A DNA stretch of 6,542 bases from Brevundimonas sp. UBA986 (GTDB lineage: Bacteria > Pseudomonadota > Alphaproteobacteria > Caulobacterales > Caulobacteraceae), in contig DBBK01000147.1 of assembly GCA_002292165.1 (NCBI GenBank), positions 1-6,542 on the forward strand, read 5' to 3'. The notes beneath the pieces were generated by a model. The model saw nothing but the letters and a program-made list of their open reading frames with translations, ran no database searches and was not told the origin of the DNA. Shown here in pieces: positions 1 through 3,687 of the stretch. Each line of letters opens with the position of its first letter. Position 1 is the first letter of the stretch. The position numbers and the translations under genes were made by a program.

Positions 1-138
1 GACCTCCTTCTGGTCGGCCATGATCGCGGCCTTGTCCTCTTCCAGACGCTCGATGCGCTCGATGATCGAACGCAGACGGCCCTGGGCCGCCGAGGTCAGG
101 ACGTCCGAGCTGTCGAAGGAAGCGGCGGCGTCGGTCAT
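1..138 (-). CDS. gapR: GapR family DNA-binding protein (DUF2312), N-terminal part, cut by window edge
   Basis: The first 46 residues are present; the gene runs off the left edge. The protein starts MTDAAASFDSSDVL and continues with a charged heptad-like helix (AQGRLRSIIERIERLEEDKA). This matches the DUF2312/GapR family, whose members begin with a short polar tail, then a 'Q-L-x-x-I-x-x-x-E-R-L-E-x-(E/D)-K' coiled coil. In Caulobacter, GapR is a nucleoid-associated protein that clamps overtwisted, AT-rich DNA ahead of moving polymerases and stimulates topoisomerases. The start is set by ATG at 138-136, preceded by GGAG (151-148) with a 9-base gap. The gene lies downstream of rpmJ on the same strand but is separated from it by an intrinsic terminator (220-249), and it has a promoter candidate of its own (180-208). 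The DNA-binding C-terminal half lies outside the window. Family recognition is by memory of the sequence pattern. Confidence 0.88.
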   Translation of the reverse strand, partial: MTDAAASFDSSDVLTSAAQGRLRSIIERIERLEEDKAAIMADQKEV

Positions 139-179
139 GGGGAGGCACTCCGGAGGAAGGCGGACTGGAAGAGGCGAGA

Positions 180-208
180 CGCTAACCACGTCGGCGCGGC
201 GGGCTCAA
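180..208 (-). promoter_or_regulatory. putative gapR promoter
   Basis: On the minus strand TTGAGC (208-203) and TTAGCG (185-180) are separated by 17 bases. This resembles the Caulobacterales housekeeping promoter (TTGAC-type -35, and a -10 near GCTAnA). It lies between the rpmJ terminator and gapR, so gapR can be transcribed independently, with a predicted leader of about 35 bases containing GGAG at 151-148. It is a pattern match only. Confidence 0.5.
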
Positions 209-219
209 CCACGAACACG

Positions 220-249
220 AAAAAGGCTGCGGACAGATTGCCCACAGCC
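220..249 (-). terminator. intrinsic terminator after rpmJ
   Basis: Read on the minus strand, GGCTGTGGG (249-241) pairs with TCCGCAGCC (233-225) over 9 bp, allowing two G-U pairs, around the 7-base loop CAATCTG. Five T follow at 224-220. It lies about 70 bases past the rpmJ stop and before the gapR promoter. The plus strand has no T run on the other side, so it is directional and should end the rpmJ transcript. Confidence 0.8.
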
Positions 250-278
250 CTAGATAGTCAAGACATTTCAGAGACTTA

Positions 279-305
279 GGCGTCCGCGATCACATCGCAG
301 ACGCC
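279..305 (-). other. strong stem-loop in the rpmJ 3' untranslated region
   Basis: Arms at 279-290 and 294-305 form a 12-bp stem around a 3-base loop. On the minus-strand RNA the single non-Watson-Crick position becomes a U-G pair, while on the plus strand it would be a C-A mismatch, so the structure favours the rpmJ transcript. It begins 12 bases after the rpmJ stop and has no U run. It may protect the 3' end against exonucleases or act together with the terminator at 220-249. Confidence 0.6.
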
Positions 306-317
306 GTAAGCGCCTGC

Positions 318-443
318 TTAGCCCTGCTTCGCCTTGAAGCGCGGGTCGGTCTTGTTGATCACGAAGACGACGCCCTTGCGGCGAACGACCTTGCAGTCGC
401 GGTGGCGGGTCTTGAGCGACTTGAGCGAGCTACGGACCTTCAT
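318..443 (-). CDS. rpmJ: 50S ribosomal protein L36 (cysteine-poor type)
   Basis: The gene is complete, 41 residues: it begins MKVRSSLKSLKTRHRDC, contains VVRRKGVVFVINKTDPRFKA and ends KQG. This is the alternative, zinc-independent L36: the four zinc ligands of the C+ form are not conserved (a single Cys17 remains), and the NKT-x-x-RFKA-x-QG ending is typical of alphaproteobacterial L36. L36 binds 23S rRNA in the large subunit and joins late in assembly. The start ATG at 443-441 has AGGA (456-453) 9 bases upstream. Its promoter candidate is at 509-537 and its terminator at 220-249, so it appears to be a single-gene unit. It was missed by simple length cut-offs because it is so short. Confidence 0.96.
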   Translation of the reverse strand: MKVRSSLKSLKTRHRDCKVVRRKGVVFVINKTDPRFKAKQG

Positions 444-461
444 GGTCGGACGTCCTGAGGC

Positions 462-499
462 AAATCAAAAATAAAAGAGCCGCGGGGCGAACCTGCGGC
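462..499 (-). promoter_or_regulatory. hairpin plus U-rich tract in the rpmJ leader (terminator- or attenuator-like)
   Basis: On the minus strand GCCGC (499-495) pairs with GCGGC (483-479); inside, AGG and CCCC can add two more pairs below a UUCG tetraloop. A T-rich run follows (TCTTTTATTTTTGATTT, 478-462), and rpmJ starts 18 bases later. The shape is that of an intrinsic terminator. It could attenuate rpmJ, act as a 5' stabilising stem, or end RNA arriving from the tRNA-like gene at 637-713. Sequence alone does not decide among these. Confidence 0.55.
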
Positions 500-508
500 G
501 GAGCGGTG

Positions 509-537
509 CATGTAGAGATTCGAGAGGCCGAAGTCAA
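509..537 (-). promoter_or_regulatory. putative rpmJ promoter with a GANTC site in the spacer
   Basis: On the minus strand TTGACT (537-532) is followed after 17 bases by TACATG (514-509). The -35 matches the consensus at five of six positions; the -10 is weaker. A start near 502 would place the hairpin at 479-499 right at the mRNA 5' end, with a leader of about 58 bases. A GATTC site (517-521), the target of the CcrM methylase in Caulobacterales, sits in the spacer. Confidence 0.55.
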
Positions 538-636
538 CCGCCGGGCGACGGATATGGACAGGTTCTTCGAGGAGCCAATAGCAGGCCCGGGCTCAAGCAG
601 CGAGCCGCCGCGCGGCGAGCGTTAGCGCCAAAAGAA

Positions 637-713
637 TGGAGGCCTGGCCTCCGAGTCGAACGGAGGGTCTATGGGCTTGCGGGCCCATCGCGTAGCCCCT
701 CCGCCACCAGGCC
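637..713 (-). tRNA. tRNA-Cys-like gene (apparent anticodon GCA) with abnormal anticodon loop and acceptor/T branch
   Basis: The 77-base minus-strand sequence folds as a full cloverleaf. The acceptor GGCCTGG/CCAGGCC is 7 perfect pairs, followed by discriminator T and an encoded CCA (640-637). U8 is present, and the D-arm GCG-GAGGGGCTA-CGC has A14 and GG. The anticodon stem ATGGG/CCCAT pairs perfectly, the variable loop is AGACC, and the T-arm CTCCG-TTCGACT-CGGAG is perfect. The D-arm (TGGCGGAG-GGCTACGC), the U discriminator and the T-loop resemble alphaproteobacterial tRNA-Cys. Two things are odd. The anticodon loop is 8 bases (CCCGCAAG), or 6 bases if the stem extends to 6 bp, and lacks U33. 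One extra G (648) also lies between the T-stem and the acceptor, so the branch has 13 pairs instead of 12. All stems are intact, which argues against a random pseudogene. It may be a minor tRNA-Cys, a frameshifting tRNA, a non-decoding tRNA-like RNA or an early pseudogene. Confidence 0.7.
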
Positions 714-769
714 GCATCAGGGTGGAGGACAGAATGTCGCAGGCGCGTTGGGATTTGGCGAACGAACGC

Positions 770-788
770 GGTGAACGGCCTGTTCACC
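770..788. repeat. inverted repeat, possible operator
   Basis: GGTGAAC (770-776) and GTTCACC (782-788) are perfect 7-bp arms around GGCCT. The site lies about 60 bases upstream of the transglycosylase promoter candidate and on the upstream side of the tRNA-like gene, so a bound dimer could affect either. No regulator can be named: it does not fit the alphaproteobacterial LexA spacing. Confidence 0.45.
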
Positions 789-845
789 CTGTTGGCGGCA
801 CAATGACGCTGAACTGCAACGCTCGCCGGTCTCGCGCGCTTGTGA

Positions 846-875
846 TTGCCTGAACGTCGTCCGGAGCCCTAGCCT
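846..875 (+). promoter_or_regulatory. putative leaderless promoter of the transglycosylase gene
   Basis: TTGCCT (846-851) is followed after 17-18 bases by CTAGCCT (869-875). A transcript start 7 or so bases further falls at about 882, one base before the ATG at 883. The only GGAG (863-866) is 16 bases from the ATG, too far to be a usual ribosome binding site and upstream of the predicted start. Leaderless mRNAs with this promoter layout are common in Caulobacterales. Confidence 0.5.
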
Positions 876-882
876 GTCCCCC

Positions 883-2157
883 ATGCGCCTTTCCGCCCGC
901 CTCCTGCTGTTCCTGTCCGTCGCGGCCTGCGCCCCCATGCTGCCGCCCGCTGAGACGGTGCTGCCCCCTGCCCGGCCGGAGCCCCAGCCGCAGCCCCAAA
1001 TCCAGCCGCCCCGGCCCGCGCCACAGCCGACGCAGCCGGTCTATGACCAGCCCGGCTTCGAGGGCTGGAAACAGGGCTTCCTGACCCGCATGGGCGGCGC
1101 CCGCCGCGCGGCCTATGAGCAGCAGCTGGCCGGCCTGACGCCCGATCAGGAGGTCATCCGCCTGGACGGCAACCAGCCCGAGTTCAGCCGCCCGGCCGGC
1201 GCCTATGTCGCCAACGCCGTCTCGTCCGCCCGCGTCGCCGAGGCCCGCCGCAAGGTGGACATCGTGCCGTGGAGCGTGACCCAGCGCTTCGGCGTCCCGG
1301 CCGAGATCCTGGTCTCGATCTGGGCCCAGGAATCCAGCTTCGGCCAGGTCCAGGGCAACAAGGACGTGATCCGGTCGCTGGCCACCCTCGCCTATGAAGG
1401 CCGCCGCCGCGACTGGGCCGAGGGCCAGCTGCGCGACGCCCTGGACATCGTCATCGACGGCCGCCGCAGCCGCGCCGGCCTGACCGGCAGCTGGGCCGGG
1501 GCCATGGGCCAGACCCAGTTCATGCCCGACAACTATCTGCGGCTCGGCGTCGACCAGAACGACGACGGCAAGGTCGACATCTGGGGCACCGACGTCGACG
1601 CCCTGGCCTCCGCCGCCAACCTGCTGGCCCAGGCCGGATGGAAGCGCGGTCAGGCCTGGGGCTATGAGGTCGTGATCCCGCAGGGCTTCGACTACTCGCT
1701 GGCGGACGGCCCGTCGCGGCCGTGGAGCTTCTGGCGCCAGCAGGGGGTGACCCTGGCGCGCGGGGGATCGATGTCCGACGCCGAGGCCGCCGAGAACGCG
1801 ACCCTGCTGTTGCCGCAAGGCGCGCGCGGCCCGGCGTTCATCGGCCTGCCCAACCACTTCGTGATCCGCCGCTACAACAACTCGGTCTCCTACGCCCTGG
1901 CCATCGGCCTGACGGCGGACGGGGTGGCGGGCAAGCCGGGCCTCGTGGCCAGCTGGCCGACCGACGCCCCCATGTCGCGCGACCAGCGCGTCGGCGCCCA
2001 GGCCGCCCTGACGCGGATGGGCTATGACACCGGCGGCGTCGACGGGGTGGTCGGGGCCAACACCCGCGCCGCCCTGAAGCGCTGGCAGGCCGCCAACGGC
2101 CGCATCGCCGACGGCTATCTGACCGCCGAACTGGCGACCGAGCTGATGAGCCGCTGA
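883..2157 (+). CDS. lipoprotein lytic murein transglycosylase, MltB type, with C-terminal peptidoglycan-binding domain
   Basis: This 424-residue enzyme cleaves the MurNAc-GlcNAc bond of peptidoglycan with formation of 1,6-anhydroMurNAc. Residues 1-16 are a lipoprotein signal with lipobox VAAC (Cys16, next residue Ala), predicting an outer-membrane anchor facing the periplasm. Residues 27-53 form a Pro/Gln-rich linker. The catalytic domain (about 57-345) shows the family signature IWAQESSFG with the general acid Glu150, the motif GSWAGAMGQTQFMP (202-215) and an Asp-rich loop DQNDDGKVDIWG (224-235). Residues 361-423 match a PG_binding_1 domain (TRMGYDTGGVDGVVG, then NTRAALKRWQ). Length and domain order fit the MltB-like family common in alphaproteobacteria. 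The ATG at 883 gives the signal peptide directly and follows a promoter that suggests leaderless translation. No clear terminator follows; an inverted repeat begins 7 bases after the stop. Confidence 0.93.
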   Translation: MRLSARLLLFLSVAACAPMLPPAETVLPPARPEPQPQPQIQPPRPAPQPTQPVYDQPGFEGWKQGFLTRMGGARRAAYEQQLAGLTPDQEVIRLDGNQPEFSRPAGAYVANAVSSARVAEARRKVDIVPWSVTQRFGVPAEILVSIWAQESSFGQVQGNKDVIRSLATLAYEGRRRDWAEGQLRDALDIVIDGRRSRAGLTGSWAGAMGQTQFMPDNYLRLGVDQNDDGKVDIWGTDVDALASAANLLAQAGWKRGQAWGYEVVIPQGFDYSLADGPSRPWSFWRQQGVTLARGGSMSDAEAAENATLLLPQGARGPAFIGLPNHFVIRRYNNSVSYALAIGLTADGVAGKPGLVASWPTDAPMSRDQRVGAQAALTRMGYDTGGVDGVVGANTRAALKRWQAANGRIADGYLTAELATELMSR

Positions 2158-2164
2158 CCGGGCG

Positions 2165-2298
2165 TTTTGCACTCGGAAATTAGTGGGTGCAAAAAGTGCA
2201 ATCGGTGAGATCAGGACTTAGGAACGCCTGACAGCTTTCTGAAAATACGGCGTATTTTCCAAGGCCGTTCGTTGCACCCGGTTTGCACTCGCGTGCAA
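2165..2298. repeat. cluster of six TTGCAC/GTGCAA motifs
   Basis: TTGCAC occurs at 2167-2172, 2272-2277 and 2283-2288; its complement GTGCAA at 2187-2192, 2196-2201 and 2293-2298. Two pairs form inverted repeats: TTTTGCAC (2165-2172) with GTGCAAAA (2187-2194), and TTGCAC-TCGC-GTGCAA (2283-2298). The groups flank a central 19-bp palindrome. The density far exceeds chance for a 6-mer in a GC-rich genome. It suggests cooperative binding sites of an unknown protein (regulator, partition, replication or recombination factor). Confidence 0.65.
2241..2259. repeat. 19-bp perfect palindrome
   Basis: GAAAATACG (2241-2249) and CGTATTTTC (2251-2259) are perfectly complementary around a single central G. 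The odd-centred, AT-rich symmetry suits a dimeric DNA-binding protein better than an RNA hairpin. It sits between the two groups of TGCAC motifs. No T run follows, so it is not an intrinsic terminator. Confidence 0.7.
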
Positions 2299-2478
2299 GC
2301 GGCGTGGAAGGGCGACGGGTAATGTCAAAGACCGGACGGCCAGTATAGCCGAGCCCCGAGGCGTGCTGAGCCGATTGGGTCACGTCAGGCGCAAGTGGCT
2401 GACATCATTGGCGACCGTGCGCGAAATTATGCCGGTTCCCTTCGCCGGATGAGCGGCGGCAGGAAGGGAAGGCAGGGC

Positions 2479-2521
2479 GACCGGCCCGACTGGTTGACTG
2501 GTGTGAATCGCCGGGCCGGTC
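2479..2521. repeat. 10-bp GC-rich inverted repeat, stem-loop candidate
   Basis: GACCGGCCCG (2479-2488) pairs perfectly with CGGGCCGGTC (2512-2521) around a 23-base loop. It has no T run on either side. It may be part of a structured RNA or an operator. Confidence 0.5.
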
Positions 2522-2590
2522 ACGAAGCGCCTGTCAGGGAACGCTCCGCGCCCCTGTCATGCCACCACTTCCGGTTCCGTACACCGGGGA

Positions 2591-2619
2591 TTCGCGTCCA
2601 TCTTACAACGTTTTACAAT
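2591..2619 (+). promoter_or_regulatory. possible promoter with overlapping TTACAA direct repeat
   Basis: TACAAT (2614-2619) matches five of six -10 bases; a weak TTCGCG (2591-2596) lies 17 bases upstream. TTACAA occurs at 2603-2608 and again 10 bp later at 2613-2618, on the same helix face. The underlying CTTAC-N5-TTTAC (2602-2616) is one base from the TTTAC-N5-TTTAC form of a CpxR box. The predicted start would be about 75 bases before the gene at 2701. Confidence 0.35.
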
Positions 2620-2686
2620 TGGCCCCGCGCAGCGACGCCCGAGGCTGGATTACCCGCGTCAGGCCGCCCATGATCGCACTTCGGTC

Positions 2687-2692
2687 AGAAGG
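2687..2692 (+). promoter_or_regulatory. Shine-Dalgarno site for the gene at 2701
   Basis: AGAAGG lies 8 bases before the ATG at 2701. It decides this start over longer readings in other frames across the same DNA. Confidence 0.7.
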
Positions 2693-2700
2693 TTGGCGCG

Positions 2701-3045
2701 ATGTGGTGGTCCATTCAAAGCTGGTGGGAATTCCACCGGGCCGCTGTGATCGGGCTGGTGATCTGCGTCCTGATCGCCGCGCTGTTCGGCGTCGCGCTGA
2801 AGGTGTGGCAGGGCCCGTACGGCCCCACCGAGGCCGCGACCGGCCGGATCATCGGATTTGGCAATTCGGTCGGCCGCCGCTCCCACCCGATCGCCTTCGT
2901 TCAGGTGGACGGCCGCCGCATGGAAATCCGCCTTCCCGGCAACCCGCGCTGTCGGATCGGGAGCCGGATCGCACTGGCCCGGACCCACAATCTGATCGGG
3001 CCGACCTACGAGACGGCGCCCGTCCCCGCCCCCTGCGGCTCCTAG
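2701..3045 (+). CDS. small single-pass membrane protein of unknown function
   Basis: This 114-residue protein is one I do not recognise. The N-terminus MWWSIQSWWEFHR is tryptophan-rich, followed by one hydrophobic segment (about 14-35, AAVIGLVICVLIAALFGVAL). The remaining 75 residues look like a compact beta-rich domain (about 46-104) with TGRIIGFGNS, HPIAFVQVDGRR and RIGSRIALAR, which recalls small OB- or SH3-like barrels; this is inference from the strand pattern. Two cysteines (84 and 112) could form a disulfide if the domain is periplasmic. The start follows a good AGAAGG at 8 bases. Both neighbours encode envelope proteins, and the gene stands alone on its strand. Its stop codon overlaps that of the convergent lipoprotein gene. 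Confidence 0.8.
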   Translation: MWWSIQSWWEFHRAAVIGLVICVLIAALFGVALKVWQGPYGPTEAATGRIIGFGNSVGRRSHPIAFVQVDGRRMEIRLPGNPRCRIGSRIALARTHNLIGPTYETAPVPAPCGS

Positions 3046-3647
3046 CTGCAGCCCTCGACATAGCCGAGCGCCGGCATGACGCCGACGTGGATCAGGCTGA
3101 CCTTGCCGTCGGAGCCGATTTCGAAGCGGACGGCCGGGTCGCCGCTGGCGGCATTGGGGGCGGTCAGATATTTGGCGGGGGCGTCCTGGTATTTGTGGGG
3201 CTCCTCGCGGAAGCCGCCGAACCAGCTCTTCACGTCCTTCTCGGTCGAGCCGACGCCGACGCCCTCGACCAGTTTGACGTCCGATCGCTGGCCGACGGTG
3301 ATACGCTGGACCTTGCCCTGTTCGACGATGGCGTAGACCCCCGGATAGTCGGGCGAGGACACGGTGCGGCAGGCGTCGCCCGTCTGGGCCCCGCGCTCGG
3401 CCCACGAGCCGCCCGCCGGGACCGGCTGGCCGATCTTCAGGTCGCCGAGGCCTTCGAGGCCGATGATCTTCGTCGGGGCGCCGGGCGTCGGAGCGGGCGT
3501 GGGCGCCGGGGTCGGGGCGGCCGGAGCCGTGGAGGCGGGCGGCGCGGGCTCGGCGGCCTTCTCCGGCGCCGGACCGCAGGCGGCCAGCAGGGCAATGACG
3601 GAAACGGCGGCGAAGGCGGGCGCGGTGCGCGAGCTCGGAGCTTTCAT
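3042..3647 (-). CDS. putative outer-membrane lipoprotein of unknown function
   Basis: This is a 201-residue protein. Residues 1-24 form a lipoprotein signal ending in lipobox LAAC (Cys24) with Gly next, which by the E. coli rule points to the outer membrane. Residues 26-59 are a Pro/Ala/Thr linker with PAPT repeats, as in many alphaproteobacterial lipoproteins. The folded part (60-201) has LGDLKIGQPVPAGGSW and, at 130-144, VGVGSTEKDVKSWFG. That G-x-T-x-x-D-V-x-x-x-F-G pattern is seen in BamE/SmpA-like and other small envelope domains, but no family can be named with confidence. Cys93 and Cys200 may form a disulfide. The start ATG at 3647 has only a weak AGGCGG just upstream, and a G-rich tract precedes it. 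The gene follows the peptidase gene by 40 bases on the same strand, so an operon is likely. Confidence 0.85.
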   Translation of the reverse strand: MKAPSSRTAPAFAAVSVIALLAACGPAPEKAAEPAPPASTAPAAPTPAPTPAPTPGAPTKIIGLEGLGDLKIGQPVPAGGSWAERGAQTGDACRTVSSPDYPGVYAIVEQGKVQRITVGQRSDVKLVEGVGVGSTEKDVKSWFGGFREEPHKYQDAPAKYLTAPNAASGDPAVRFEIGSDGKVSLIHVGVMPALGYVEGCS

Positions 3648-3660
3648 GCCGCCTGAACGG

Positions 3661-3687
3661 CCCGCCCCCGCCCCCTGTTCCCTGCCC
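3661..3687 (-). other. G-quadruplex motif between the peptidase and lipoprotein genes
   Basis: On the minus (coding) strand there are five G runs of 3, 3, 5, 5 and 3 (3687-3685, 3682-3680, 3675-3671, 3669-3665, 3663-3661), with loops of 2, 4, 1 and 1 bases. This satisfies the usual quadruplex pattern. It fills most of the 40-base gap and would be in the mRNA just before the lipoprotein start. Confidence 0.6.

Larger units (their letters stand above)
714..882. other. intergenic region between the divergent tRNA-like gene and the transglycosylase gene
   Basis: No credible gene is seen in these 169 bases. They hold an inverted repeat (770-788) and the transglycosylase promoter candidate (846-875). 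No clear minus-strand promoter for the tRNA-like gene was found; the best match near its 5' end is weak. The stretch 538-636 on the other side of the tRNA-like gene holds only a GC palindrome (606-617) and nothing else recognisable. Confidence 0.5.
2158..2700. other. 543-base intergenic stretch rich in symmetric DNA, no convincing gene
   Basis: Neither strand has an open frame here with a good ribosome binding site and credible composition. The left part (2160-2300) is more AT-rich than the surrounding genes and contains the TGCAC repeat cluster and a 19-bp palindrome. The middle part has a GC hairpin (2479-2521), and the right part has an AT-rich direct repeat overlapping a possible promoter (2591-2619). 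I see nothing recognisable in 2302-2478. It could hold an unrecognised small RNA, a decayed insertion or a protein-binding region. Confidence 0.5.

Noticed and set aside
637..713. Selenocysteine tRNA, suggested by the 13-pair acceptor/T branch
   Set aside because: No UCA anticodon and no long variable arm; the length of 77 is too short for a bacterial tRNA-Sec.
760..788. SOS (LexA) box among the repeated GAAC/GTTC motifs
   Set aside because: The alphaproteobacterial box is GTTC-N7-GTTC; the GAAC copies here are spaced 0, 5 and 9 bases apart, so none fits.
784..2172. Long minus-strand open frame (462 codons) opposite the transglycosylase gene
   Set aside because: It is a shadow: composition is Gly/Ala/Arg/Val-rich without domains, and the plus strand encodes a complete enzyme with catalytic motifs. 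GC-rich codon use keeps the opposite frame free of stops.
2272..2287. Sigma-54-like promoter TTGCAC-N5-TTGCA
   Set aside because: The spacing fits, but the nearly invariant -24 GG is TG here, and both elements are members of the repeated TTGCAC series, which explains them better.
2180..2383. Possible 67-residue minus-strand protein in the gene-free stretch, ending CTFCTH
   Set aside because: It starts at GTG with no Shine-Dalgarno and runs through the palindrome and the TGCAC repeats; the Cys/Pro-rich composition has no family match that I know.
2440..2530. Signal recognition particle RNA or another known small RNA near GGCAGGAAGGGAAGGCAGG
   Set aside because: The conserved SRP core (CAGGTCCGGAAGGAAGCAGCC-like) is not present and flanking pairing does not fit.
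2395..2673. Possible 92-residue plus-strand protein beginning MADIIGDRARN
   Set aside because: GTG start, poor ribosome binding site, and Arg/Gly-rich later part crossing the GC hairpin and the promoter region; no recognisable family.
2559..3656. Plus-strand frame of 365 codons across the small membrane protein and lipoprotein genes
   Set aside because: No ribosome binding site, low-complexity Arg/Gly/Asp composition, and it overlaps two better-supported genes in other frames.
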